Source: Pseudophaeobacter arcticus DSM 23566
GTDB lineage: Bacteria; Pseudomonadota; Alphaproteobacteria; Rhodobacterales; Rhodobacteraceae
NCBI RefSeq assembly: GCF_000473205.1
Contig: NZ_KI421507.1
Location: forward strand, 2,853,188-2,917,187
Direction of reading: 5' to 3'
Length of the DNA: 64,000 bases
A program made the translations under genes and the position numbers. How positions within the stretch are numbered: position 1 is the stretch's first letter; each line of letters begins with the position of its first letter. Below are positions 33,372-42,083 of the stretch, piece after piece. The notes under the pieces were generated by a model. It was not told the origin of the DNA. It searched no databases and saw nothing but the letters and a program-made list of their open reading frames with translations.

Positions 33372-34880
33372 ATGATCAGCCGTGCAAACACAGTTGCCTT
33401 TCACGGCATAGATGCACGTCCCGTTGAGGTGCAATGCTCCCTGGTGGCTGGCCTGCCTGCCTTTGCCATCGTCGGCCTGCCGGACAAGGCAGTGTCAGAA
33501 GCGCGCGAGCGGGTGCGCGCTGCCTTTGCCTCCATGTCGATTGCCCTGCCCGCCAAGCGGATCACCGTCAATCTTTCGCCGGCCGATCTGCCCAAGGAAG
33601 GCAGTCATTTTGATCTCCCCATCGCCCTGGCCCTGCTCGCCGCCATTGGTCTCATCCCGCCCGATGCGGTGGCGCAAACCGTTGCTTTGGGAGAGCTGTC
33701 ACTGGACGGCATGTTGATGCCTGTCACCGGCGCCCTGCCCGCCGCGATGAGGGCCGCTGCCACGGACCGGCATCTGCTCTGCCCCAAAGCCTCCGCAGCC
33801 GAGGCCGCCTGGGCCGGCGATGCGCTGGTCATAGGCGCGGCCAGCCTGACCGAAGTTGTGCGCCATTTTACCGGCGAGATGCCGCTCGCCCCGGCCCGCC
33901 CCGGTGAGATGCGCAGCGACCCCATGCGGCGCGATCTGCGCGACATCAAAGGCCAGGAACAGGCCAAGCGCGCCCTGGAGATCGCGGCGGCCGGGCGCCA
34001 TCACCTGCTGCTTGTCGGCCCGCCCGGCTCCGGGAAATCCATGCTGGCGGCCCGGCTGCCGTCGATCCTGCCGCCGCTAACCCCGGCCGAGGCGCTGGAG
34101 ACCGCGATGATCCAGTCCCTCTGTGGCCTCATCGACGAAGGGGGCATCAATCGCAGCCGCCCCTTTCGCGAACCCCATCACACCGCCTCGATGGCGGCCA
34201 TCGTTGGCGGCGGCAGGCGGGCGCAACCCGGTGAGATCAGCCTGGCCCACAATGGCGTGTTGTTTCTGGATGAACTGCCCGAATTCAATCGCGCCGTGCT
34301 GGAGACCCTGCGCCAGCCGCTGGAGGCCGGCGAGGTGATGATTGCGCGGGCCAATGCCCATATCCGCTACCCCAGCCGGTTTATGCTGGTGGCGGCGGCC
34401 AACCCCTGCAAATGCGGCTACCTTGCCGATGCCGCCCGCGCCTGTGCCCGGGCTCCGGGCTGTGGCGAGGACTATCTGGGGCGCATTTCCGGCCCGATGC
34501 TGGACCGGTTTGATCTGCGTATCGAGGTGCCGCCCGTAGCCTATAAGGATCTGGACCTGCCCGCCGCCGATGAGGGCTCATCCGAGGCGTCGCAGCGGGT
34601 GGCACTTGCCCGCGAAATACAGGCCGCGCGCTATAGCGACCTGCCCGAGGTCTGGCAAAACGCAGATGCCGAAGGTCCGGTGCTGGAGCAGGCAATCGCA
34701 TTGACCGATGCCAGCCGCCAGCTGTTGCAGCGCGCTGCGGAACAATTCGGCCTATCGGCGCGCGGCTATCACCGGGTGATGCGCGTTGCCCGCACCATTG
34801 CCGACCTCGCCTGCCGTGATCAGGTTGAACGCCCACATCTGGCCGAAGCGCTGAGCTTCCGCCTGCCGCTAATCGGCTGA
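33372..34880 (+). CDS. comM: YifB/ComM-family Mg-chelatase-like AAA ATPase
   Basis: A 502-residue protein. The N-terminal ChlI/Lon-S5-like domain (about 1-170) begins VAFHGIDARPVEVQCSLVAGL; the AAA+ domain has Walker A VGPPGSGKS near 214-222 and Walker B LFLDELPEF near 296-304, then the C-terminal Mg-chelatase subdomain ending RGYHRVMRVARTIADLA. ComM of Vibrio is a hexameric helicase that promotes branch migration in natural transformation. Zinc-like cysteines in NPCKCGY are conserved in the family. Its 3' end overlaps the converging hydrolase by 12 bases. Confidence 0.93.
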   Translation: MISRANTVAFHGIDARPVEVQCSLVAGLPAFAIVGLPDKAVSEARERVRAAFASMSIALPAKRITVNLSPADLPKEGSHFDLPIALALLAAIGLIPPDAVAQTVALGELSLDGMLMPVTGALPAAMRAAATDRHLLCPKASAAEAAWAGDALVIGAASLTEVVRHFTGEMPLAPARPGEMRSDPMRRDLRDIKGQEQAKRALEIAAAGRHHLLLVGPPGSGKSMLAARLPSILPPLTPAEALETAMIQSLCGLIDEGGINRSRPFREPHHTASMAAIVGGGRRAQPGEISLAHNGVLFLDELPEFNRAVLETLRQPLEAGEVMIARANAHIRYPSRFMLVAAANPCKCGYLADAARACARAPGCGEDYLGRISGPMLDRFDLRIEVPPVAYKDLDLPAADEGSSEASQRVALAREIQAARYSDLPEVWQNADAEGPVLEQAIALTDASRQLLQRAAEQFGLSARGYHRVMRVARTIADLACRDQVERPHLAEALSFRLPLIG

Positions 34881-35777
34881 GGCCGCGCCAAAGGCCCTGT
34901 TCGCAAAAGCTGCGGCCTCTGTTAGTGCCGCCTGGCCCTCGGGCAGCATCCCTGCCAGAAACTGCCAGACATGGGGCACATCCTGCCAGATCTTCAAATG
35001 CACCTCACCGCCCGCCGCCAGCAGCCGCGCGGCCATGCGATCCGCATCTGATCGCAGCACTTCACCGTCGCCAACCTGGATCAGCACCGGCGGCGGATTG
35101 GGGAAATCGGCAAACAGCGGCGAGGCGCGCGCATCTGTCGGCTCGGCACCGGCGAGGTAAAGATCAACCGCCTCCTGCATCCGTGCCGTGGGGATGATGG
35201 CATCCCGGTGCCGATTACCCTGAACGCTGGCGCCGCTCAGCGTCAGATCGCACCAGGGAGAAAACGCCACCAGCCCGGCAGGGCGCTCCTGCTCTGACAG
35301 CAGTTGGGCAAGCAGCGCCAGCGCCAAGCCCCCCCCGGCACTGTCACCGGCCAGGAGGATATCGCGGGCAGCATATCCGGTCTGGCGCAGATGGCGCCAG
35401 CAGGCCAGCGCGTCGTCAAAGGCGGCGGGAAACGGAGCCTGCTGCATCAGTCGGTAGTCCGGGATCAGGATCTCTGTCGCACAGGCATGCGACAGGCGCG
35501 ACAGCATGCCCTGATAGCTGCGCGCACTGCCAGCCAGATAGGCACCGCCATGCAGAAACAAAATGACCCGCCCTGGCTGGGTCCTGCCCTGTGAGAGCAA
35601 ATATAGTGGCACCGGCCCCGGGCGGCGCTGAAAGCGGGTCAGCGGCAGCGCCGGGCTGAGCACAGGCGCCAGCCATTCAAAGCTGCGCCGTGCCAAATCG
35701 GGATTTCCAGCCCGCTGCAGCACAGGCTTCACCGCATAGCGCATCCATGCATTGACGGCCCGGCGCTGCCAGCTCAT
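34869..35777 (-). CDS. Alpha/beta hydrolase, hormone-sensitive-lipase type
   Basis: A 302-residue esterase-like protein. The oxyanion motif is LFLHGGAYLAGS near 73-84, the nucleophile elbow GDSAGGGLALALL is near 143-155, and the acid and base are expected in DARASPLF and WQDVPHVWQ. This HGG plus GDSAG pair defines the HSL group of carboxylesterases. Last gene of the rsmI-yraN-gshB operon; its ATG overlaps the gshB stop. The substrate is unknown; there is no signal peptide. Confidence 0.86.
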   Translation of the reverse strand: MSWQRRAVNAWMRYAVKPVLQRAGNPDLARRSFEWLAPVLSPALPLTRFQRRPGPVPLYLLSQGRTQPGRVILFLHGGAYLAGSARSYQGMLSRLSHACATEILIPDYRLMQQAPFPAAFDDALACWRHLRQTGYAARDILLAGDSAGGGLALALLAQLLSEQERPAGLVAFSPWCDLTLSGASVQGNRHRDAIIPTARMQEAVDLYLAGAEPTDARASPLFADFPNPPPVLIQVGDGEVLRSDADRMAARLLAAGGEVHLKIWQDVPHVWQFLAGMLPEGQAALTEAAAFANRAFGAASAD

Positions 35778-36712
35778 CAGCTGATTTTGGCCTCAATCGC
35801 CTGCCAGATCTTCTCGGCGATATTCACCCCGTCAAAGCGTTCCAACTCCTGGATACCGGTGGGTGAGGTCACGTTGATTTCGGTCAGATAGTCGCCGATC
35901 ACGTCGATGCCGACAAAGATCTGGCCCTTTTCCTTCAACAGCGGCCCGATAGCGGCACAGATTTCCAGATCACGCTCGGTCAGGCCGATCTTTTCAGGGC
36001 GTCCCCCCACATGCATGTTCGAGCGCGTCTCGCCCGCCGCAGGCACCCGGTTGATCGCCCCGACAGGGTCGCCGTCGACCAGGATCACCCGCTTGTCGCC
36101 ATTGCTGACATCGGGCAGAAACTTCTGCACAATCAACGGCTCGCGGCTGAAACCGGTGAACAGCTCGTGCAAAGAGGCGAGGTTGCGGTCATTGGCATCC
36201 AGCCGGAACACCCCGGCGCCGCCATTGCCATAGAGCGGTTTGAGAATGATATCACCATGGCGCGCCTTGAAGGCCTTGATGGTGTCCAGATCGCGGGCAA
36301 CGGCCGTGGGGGGCGTCAGATCGGGGAAATCCAGAACCAACAGTTTTTCCGGGTAATTGCGTACCCAGAAGGGATCATTCACCACCAGGCAGTCGCCTTT
36401 CAGGCGGTCCAGCAGGTGGGTCGAGGTGATATAATGCATGTCAAAGGGCGGATCCTGCCGCAGCCAGATCACGTCAAAATCGGCCAGATCAACTTCGCGC
36501 ATCTCCCCCAGGATAGCGGGCGTCCCGGCGACCCGCTGCACGGTCATGTCCTGGCCGCGCGCGGTGATCTTGCCCTCCTGATAGGCGAGCTGATCGGGCA
36601 GGTAGAAAAACAGCTCATGGCCCCGCGCCTGCGCTTCTTCCGCCAGGCGAAAGCTGCTGTCGGCGTTGATGTCCACACCCATAATCGGGTCCATCTGAAA
36701 GGCAATTTTCAT
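35777..36712 (-). CDS. gshB: Glutathione synthetase
   Basis: A 311-residue ATP-grasp ligase that joins gamma-glutamylcysteine to glycine. The N-terminus [20 protein letters not shown] and the segments [32 protein letters not shown] (ATP-binding) and [17 protein letters not shown] are characteristic. The frame extends to 36766, but Met at 36712 has AAGGGAAA upstream and the family start. It is third in the operon after rsmI and yraN; Rhodobacteraceae commonly keep gshB in this neighbourhood. Confidence 0.97.
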   Translation of the reverse strand: MKIAFQMDPIMGVDINADSSFRLAEEAQARGHELFFYLPDQLAYQEGKITARGQDMTVQRVAGTPAILGEMREVDLADFDVIWLRQDPPFDMHYITSTHLLDRLKGDCLVVNDPFWVRNYPEKLLVLDFPDLTPPTAVARDLDTIKAFKARHGDIILKPLYGNGGAGVFRLDANDRNLASLHELFTGFSREPLIVQKFLPDVSNGDKRVILVDGDPVGAINRVPAAGETRSNMHVGGRPEKIGLTERDLEICAAIGPLLKEKGQIFVGIDVIGDYLTEINVTSPTGIQELERFDGVNIAEKIWQAIEAKIS

Positions 36713-36796
36713 GGCAGTTTCCCTTTTGCTTTCGCCATAGATGACGCAGCCGGGAGCGAGGTTCAATATGCCATGTTCAAATTGCTGCGGCCGGGA

Positions 36797-37171
36797 TCAT
36801 CCCTGACCATAGGCGTTTTCCAGGATCTCAACCTCGCCGCCGCCAAAGACCAGCACCACATCAATGCGCGCCTCACTCAGACTGCCGCTGGGTTCCTGCT
36901 CCAGAAACAAGGCAGCTGAGGCCTGCACCCGGCGCATTTGTCGTGGTGTGATCCGCGAGAGCGCCGCCTCATAGCTGGGACCGGTCTTGACCTCGGCAAA
37001 GACCAGGAGCGCGCCTTTGCGCAGGATCAGGTCGATCTCTCCTGCCGCCCCGCGCCAGCGCTGCTCAACCAGGGCATAGCCCAGCGCCGCATAGGCGCGC
37101 GCCGCCTGCTCCTCAGCCGCAGCCCCCGCAAGATGCGCGCGCAATCCGGTAGAGGCAGGTGGCTTGGGCAT
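36797..37171 (-). CDS. yraN: YraN-family (UPF0102) endonuclease-like protein
   Basis: A 124-residue protein of the restriction-endonuclease-like fold. The conserved GEIDLILRKGALLVFAEVKT (about 46-65) carries the D...ExK catalytic signature; AEEQAARAYAALGY precedes it. Its molecular function is unproven in most bacteria. It starts one base after the rsmI stop. In E. coli yraN also sits beside rsmI and lpoA, so the neighbourhood is conserved. Confidence 0.92.
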   Translation of the reverse strand: MPKPPASTGLRAHLAGAAAEEQAARAYAALGYALVEQRWRGAAGEIDLILRKGALLVFAEVKTGPSYEAALSRITPRQMRRVQASAALFLEQEPSGSLSEARIDVVLVFGGGEVEILENAYGQG

Positions 37172-37172
37172 C

Positions 37173-38030
37173 TCAGCTCTCTTTGGCCAGTTTCAGCGCC
37201 ATCTGGTAGACCTTGCGGCGCGGCATCTCATGCGCCTCAGAAACAATGGCGGCGGCATCTTTCACCGAGTTGTCGACCAGGGCGGCCCGCAGGTCGCTTT
37301 CGATGTCGCCATCGCTTGCCGCCACCTCCGAGGCCCGGTCCACCAGCACGACAATTTCGCCCTTCACCGGTTTTTCCTCCAGGCTGGTGGCCAGTTCGGC
37401 CAAGGGCAGGCGACGCACCTCTTCGAATTTTTTGGTCAACTCGCGGCACAGGGCCGCCGGGCGATTGCCCAACACCTCTGCCATATCCGCAACCGAAGCT
37501 GCGATCCGTTTGGGGGATTCGTAAAAGGCCAGAGTGCCGGGAATCGCCGCGACCTCCTCCAGCCGTTTGCGCCGTGCCCCGCTGGCATTGGGTAAAAAGC
37601 CCGCAAAAAAGAAAGCATCGGTCGGCAATCCCGCCAGCGCCAGGGCCGTGGTTACAGCCGTTGCACCGGGGGCGGAGGTCACCAGATGCCCCGCCTCCGA
37701 GGCGGCTTTGGACAGGCCATAACCAGGATCGGCGATCAGTGGCATGCCCGCTTCGGAGGCATAGGCAACCGATTTTCCGGCTGCCAGCGCAGCCAGCAAT
37801 TTGCTGCGTGCACCCACTCCGCTATGATCATGGTAGGCGATCACCTGCCGCTCCCGCATCGGCACGCCGTGGATTTCCATCAGGCGGCGCAGCGAGCGGG
37901 TGTCTTCGGCGGCGATCAGATCCGCCGAGGCCAGCACATCCAGCGCCCGCAGCGTGATGTCGCGCGCCGTGCCCAGAGGTGTTGCCACAAAATACAGTCC
38001 CGGCAACAAATTGACGATCTGATGATTCAC
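37173..38030 (-). CDS. rsmI: 16S rRNA (cytidine(1402)-2'-O)-methyltransferase
   Basis: A protein of about 285 residues that methylates the ribose of C1402 in 16S rRNA using SAM. It has the tetrapyrrole-methylase fold: GLYFVATPLGTARDITLRAL near 10-29, AAEDTRSLRRL, the SAM loop SEAGMPLIADPGYGL, and SAPGATAVTTALALAGLPTD. The start is taken as GTG at 38030 (MNHQIVNLLPGLYF); an upstream Met at 38084 would add 18 residues with no family match. Divergent from the LpoA-like gene. Confidence 0.95.
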   Translation of the reverse strand: MNHQIVNLLPGLYFVATPLGTARDITLRALDVLASADLIAAEDTRSLRRLMEIHGVPMRERQVIAYHDHSGVGARSKLLAALAAGKSVAYASEAGMPLIADPGYGLSKAASEAGHLVTSAPGATAVTTALALAGLPTDAFFFAGFLPNASGARRKRLEEVAAIPGTLAFYESPKRIAASVADMAEVLGNRPAALCRELTKKFEEVRRLPLAELATSLEEKPVKGEIVVLVDRASEVAASDGDIESDLRAALVDNSVKDAAAIVSEAHEMPRRKVYQMALKLAKES

Positions 38031-38116
38031 GCTGGACCCGCCTTTTTGGTCGTTTATTATCCCCCCAGAACCAACACGGCGCACGCGCGCCGGACAAGGG
38101 GAGTTACAAGTCCATT

Positions 38117-39289
38117 ATGTTTGCTGTTTTCAAACGGGCCCGCAAGGCAACTTTGTCTGCAATCGCCGCGATTTCCACATTTGCACTCGCCGCCTGCGAT
38201 CCGATTGCGATCGGCGGCGGACCCACAATCAATACATCCAAACCCGTTCCCGTCGCGCTGCTGGTGCCGCGCGGCTCCGCCCAGTCTGGCGACTCGGTGC
38301 TGGCGCAAAGCCTGGAGAACGCTGCCCGTCTGGCGATTGCCGATCTGCAGGGCGTGCAGATTGACCTGCGCATCTATGACACGGCTGGTGATCCGACCCG
38401 TGCCGCCGCCGCCGCCACAGAGGCGGTGAATGCCGGCGCGCGGATCATTCTGGGCCCTGTCTACGCCGAAGCCGCCAATGCCGCCGGGATCGCCGCCGCC
38501 CGCAAGGGCGTCAATGTCCTGGCCTTCTCCAACACCACCTCGATTGCGGGCGGCAACGTCTTTATTCTGGGGCCAACCTATGACAACACCGCCCGCCGCC
38601 TGACCGCCTATGCCAAAGCGCAGGGCAAAAACAACATCCTGATTGCAGGCGGCAACAACGCTTCAGGCCTGGCCGGCCAGACCGCGATCCGCAACGCTGC
38701 GGCCCAGTCCGGTGTGAATATTACCAGCAGCATTGGCTACGAGCTGTCGCAAAAAGGTGTCATCAACGCCATTCCGCAAATCCGCTCCGCGACAGGCAGC
38801 GGTGGCGTGGACGCGCTGTTCCTGACCGCCACGACTGCCGGAGCGCTGCCGCTGCTGACCCAATTGCTGCCCGAAGCCGGGGTCAAACCCACCGACGTGC
38901 AATATATTGGCCTCACCCGCTGGGACGTTCCCGCCCAGACCCTGGCGCTGCCAGGGGTACAGGGCAGTTGGTTTGCCATGCCCGACCCCGGCAAGGCCCG
39001 CGGTTTCCGTGATCGCTATGAGGCCACCTATGGCAATGCACCACATTCCATTGGTGGGCTGGCCTACGATGGGATTGCCGCAATTGGCGCTCTGGTCGGA
39101 GCCGGCAAAGCGGATGCTCTGACGGCAGCGGCGCTGACCCAGGGTGCAGGATTCCAGGGCACCAGCGGTATCTTCCGTCTGCGCCCCGATGGCACCAATG
39201 ACCGTGGCTTGGCCATTGCAACGATTCAAGAACAGAAGGTAGTCATCATTGACGCAGCCCCCAGCAGCTTCTCCGGCGCAGGATTCTGA
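38117..39289 (+). CDS. Penicillin-binding protein activator, LpoA-like lipoprotein
   Basis: A 390-residue lipoprotein: the signal peptide ends in the lipobox LAAC (Cys near residue 28), followed by a two-lobed periplasmic binding-protein fold of the LpoA/LivJ type (VPVALLVPRGSAQSGDSVLA, then ILGPVYAEAANAAG). In E. coli LpoA stimulates PBP1A from the outer membrane. The N-terminal TPR domain of E. coli LpoA is absent, as usual for alphaproteobacterial members. The rsmI-yraN neighbourhood supports the assignment. The last 41 bases overlap glnD. Confidence 0.87.
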   Translation: MFAVFKRARKATLSAIAAISTFALAACDPIAIGGGPTINTSKPVPVALLVPRGSAQSGDSVLAQSLENAARLAIADLQGVQIDLRIYDTAGDPTRAAAAATEAVNAGARIILGPVYAEAANAAGIAAARKGVNVLAFSNTTSIAGGNVFILGPTYDNTARRLTAYAKAQGKNNILIAGGNNASGLAGQTAIRNAAAQSGVNITSSIGYELSQKGVINAIPQIRSATGSGGVDALFLTATTAGALPLLTQLLPEAGVKPTDVQYIGLTRWDVPAQTLALPGVQGSWFAMPDPGKARGFRDRYEATYGNAPHSIGGLAYDGIAAIGALVGAGKADALTAAALTQGAGFQGTSGIFRLRPDGTNDRGLAIATIQEQKVVIIDAAPSSFSGAGF

Positions 39290-42083
39290 TCCTGCCCGGA
39301 CTGCCCACCGCGATCAGCCCGAAGCCACGTCCCCCTCTGGGCTGATCTGCGATGCTTCCGCCATTTTCAACCTCGCTGAGGTCCAGGCCCAGATTGCAGC
39401 CCTGGCCAAAGAGGTCGAGCCAGATGGCTTGCGCGCTGAAACCGTTGCCCTGCTGCGCGAGGCCAACAAGCAGGGCCGCGCCGTCATTGCAGAGGCCTTT
39501 GCCGAGGCGCCTTTTGCCGCCCGTGCCCTGACCAAATCCTACAGCTATCTGACCGATGGGCTGGTGTTGACGGCCTTTCATGTGGCCACCAGCTATCTGC
39601 ACCCGGTTGGCTCGCCGACCTCGGGGGAGCGGATCGCCCTGATCGCGGTGGGTGGCTATGGCCGCGGCGAGATGGCGCCGTTTTCAGACGTCGATCTGAT
39701 GTTCCTCACCCCCTATAAGATCACCGCCTGGGCGGAGAGCCTCATTGAATCGATGCTCTATATTCTCTGGGATCTGCGGCTCAAGGTGGGGCACTCCAGC
39801 CGCACGATCAAGGATTGCATCCGGCTTGGGACGGACGATTACACCATCCGGACCGCGATGTTGGAACAGCGGTTCCTGGCCGGAGATCACGACCTCGCAG
39901 ATGAGCTGGAGGCCCGGCTGAGGTCCGAGCTGTTTTCCCGCGATGCCCAGGATTTTATCGAAGCAAAACTGACCGAGCGCGACGAACGCCATTCCAAACA
40001 GGGCCAGCGCTATATGGTTGAGCCCAACGTCAAAGAGGGCAAAGGCGGGTTGCGTGATCTGCAATCGCTCTACTGGATCGCCAAATATGTCTACCAGGTG
40101 CAGGATGTTGCCGATCTGGTCCCCCTCGGGCTGTTCACCCCGGAGGAGCTCGACACGTTTTCCACCGCCGCCAACTTCCTTTGGGCGGTGCGCGCGCATC
40201 TGCATCTGGCCACCAATCGCCCGACCGAGCAGCTCAACTTTGATTTGCAGGTCGAGATCGCCAACCGCATGGGCTACACGGATCGCGCCGGGCGGCGCGG
40301 CGTTGAAATCTTCATGCAGGAGTATTTCCGCCATGCCACAACCGTGGGCGATCTGACCCGGATCCTGCTGACCAAACTTGAGGCCAGCCAGCAAAAAAGC
40401 GCCCCCCTGCTGGAGCGTATTTTCCGCCGTCGCCCAAAAATGAAACCTGACTACAAGGTCATTCACAACCGGCTGGATCTGGTAGACCCCAAAACCTTTC
40501 TCGACAACAAATTGAACCTGCTGAGGATCTTTGAAGAGGCGCTGCGCACCGGCATGTTGATCCACCCGGATGCCATGCGGCTGGTCACCGCCAATCTGGA
40601 TCTGATCGACGAGGATATGCGCAACGACAAGGAAGCCCAGAGGATCTTCCTTGATCTGCTGTTGAAACATGGCAATCCAGAACGGGCTCTGCGCCGGATG
40701 AACGAGCTTGGTGTGCTTGCGGCCTTTATCCCCGAATTTGAGCCCATCGTGGCGATGATGCAATTCAACATGTATCACTCTTATACCGTGGATGAGCACA
40801 CCATTCAGGTGATCTCCAACCTCACCGCCATCGAGAAGGGCGAGCTGGAAGAAGAGCTGCCGCTGTCGTCGGAGGTGATCCGCAAGGGCATCGACCGCAA
40901 GATTCTGCTGGTGGCCATGCTGCTGCATGACATCGGCAAGGGGCGTGAGCTGGATCACTCCATCCTTGGCGCCCAGATTGCCCGCAAAGTCGCCCCCCGC
41001 CTGGGGCTGAACAAGGACGATAGCGAGACGGTGGAATGGCTGGTGCGCAATCACCTGCTGATGTCGGACATGGCGCAAAAGCGCGATATTGCCGACCCGC
41101 GCACCGTGCGCGGCTTTGCCAAGGCGGTGAAGTCGGTCAAGCGGCTGGATCTTCTGTTGGTGCTGACGGTCTGCGACATTCGCGGCGTTGGTCCGGATAC
41201 CTGGAACAACTGGAAGGCCGCGCTGCTGCGCGCACTCTACAACCAGACCCGCGAGGCGCTGGACAATGGCATGGAGGCGCTGAACCGCGCGCACCGGGGG
41301 GCTGCCGGCAAAAAGGCGCTGCGCGCCGCTCTGCCCGATTGGTCCAAGGCGGATCTTAAACGCGAAACCGGGCGCCACTATGATCCCTATTGGCAGGGGC
41401 TGCATGTCACCGCCCACGTCGAATTTGCCGAAATGCTCAAAGAGCTTGAAGACAAGGACGACGCCGCTGGAATTGTCATCCGGCTGTTTCCCGATGACGA
41501 CCGCGACGCGACGCGCGCCTGTTTTGTCATGGCCGATCACCCCGGCATTTTTGCCCGTGTCTCTGGCGCCCTGGCGCTGGTGGGGGCCAATGTCGTCGAC
41601 GCCCGCAGCTATACCACCAAGGATGGCTATGTGACGGATGCCTTCTGGATTCAGGATGCGGATGGCCACCCGTTTGAGGCCTCCCGGCTGCCGCGGCTGA
41701 ACCAGATGATCCTCAAGACTCTCAATGGAGAGGTGATCACCGGCGCGGCGCTGGAGACCCGCGACAAGTTCAAAAAACGCGAGAAGGCCTTTAAGGTGCC
41801 CACCCATATCATCTTTGATAATGAGGGCTCCGAGATCTACACCATCATCGAGGTCGACACGCGCGATCGCACCGGGCTGCTTTATGATCTGGCCCGCACC
41901 CTTGCCGGCGCCAATGTCTATATCGCCAATGCGGTCATTGCGACCTACGGCGAACAGGTGGTCGATACCTTCTACGTCAAGGATATGTTTGGCTTGAAAT
42001 ACCACAGCAAATCAAAGCAGGATTTCCTGGAGCGCAAACTGCGCGAGGCGATCTCCGAAGGATCCAAACGGGCGCAATCATGA
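39249..42083 (+). CDS. glnD: Bifunctional [protein-PII] uridylyltransferase/UMP-removing enzyme
   Basis: A 944-residue nitrogen sensor that uridylylates PII when glutamine is low and removes UMP when it is high. The nucleotidyltransferase motif GGYGRGEMAPFSDVD lies near 134-148; the HD hydrolase motif LLHDIGKG is near 558-565; two ACT domains that bind glutamine start near 756 (ADHPGIFARVSGAL) and 864 (DTRDRTGLLYDLA). The start is a TTG at 39249 with AGAAGG upstream, inside the lpoA-like gene; no better ATG exists before the conserved region. It overlaps murJ by four bases. Confidence 0.96.
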   Translation: MTQPPAASPAQDSDPARTAHRDQPEATSPSGLICDASAIFNLAEVQAQIAALAKEVEPDGLRAETVALLREANKQGRAVIAEAFAEAPFAARALTKSYSYLTDGLVLTAFHVATSYLHPVGSPTSGERIALIAVGGYGRGEMAPFSDVDLMFLTPYKITAWAESLIESMLYILWDLRLKVGHSSRTIKDCIRLGTDDYTIRTAMLEQRFLAGDHDLADELEARLRSELFSRDAQDFIEAKLTERDERHSKQGQRYMVEPNVKEGKGGLRDLQSLYWIAKYVYQVQDVADLVPLGLFTPEELDTFSTAANFLWAVRAHLHLATNRPTEQLNFDLQVEIANRMGYTDRAGRRGVEIFMQEYFRHATTVGDLTRILLTKLEASQQKSAPLLERIFRRRPKMKPDYKVIHNRLDLVDPKTFLDNKLNLLRIFEEALRTGMLIHPDAMRLVTANLDLIDEDMRNDKEAQRIFLDLLLKHGNPERALRRMNELGVLAAFIPEFEPIVAMMQFNMYHSYTVDEHTIQVISNLTAIEKGELEEELPLSSEVIRKGIDRKILLVAMLLHDIGKGRELDHSILGAQIARKVAPRLGLNKDDSETVEWLVRNHLLMSDMAQKRDIADPRTVRGFAKAVKSVKRLDLLLVLTVCDIRGVGPDTWNNWKAALLRALYNQTREALDNGMEALNRAHRGAAGKKALRAALPDWSKADLKRETGRHYDPYWQGLHVTAHVEFAEMLKELEDKDDAAGIVIRLFPDDDRDATRACFVMADHPGIFARVSGALALVGANVVDARSYTTKDGYVTDAFWIQDADGHPFEASRLPRLNQMILKTLNGEVITGAALETRDKFKKREKAFKVPTHIIFDNEGSEIYTIIEVDTRDRTGLLYDLARTLAGANVYIANAVIATYGEQVVDTFYVKDMFGLKYHSKSKQDFLERKLREAISEGSKRAQS

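Noticed and set aside
39684..42005. Long minus-strand open frame (773 codons)
   Set aside because: It lies antisense to glnD, has no recognisable domain, and is a by-product of high-G+C codon use.
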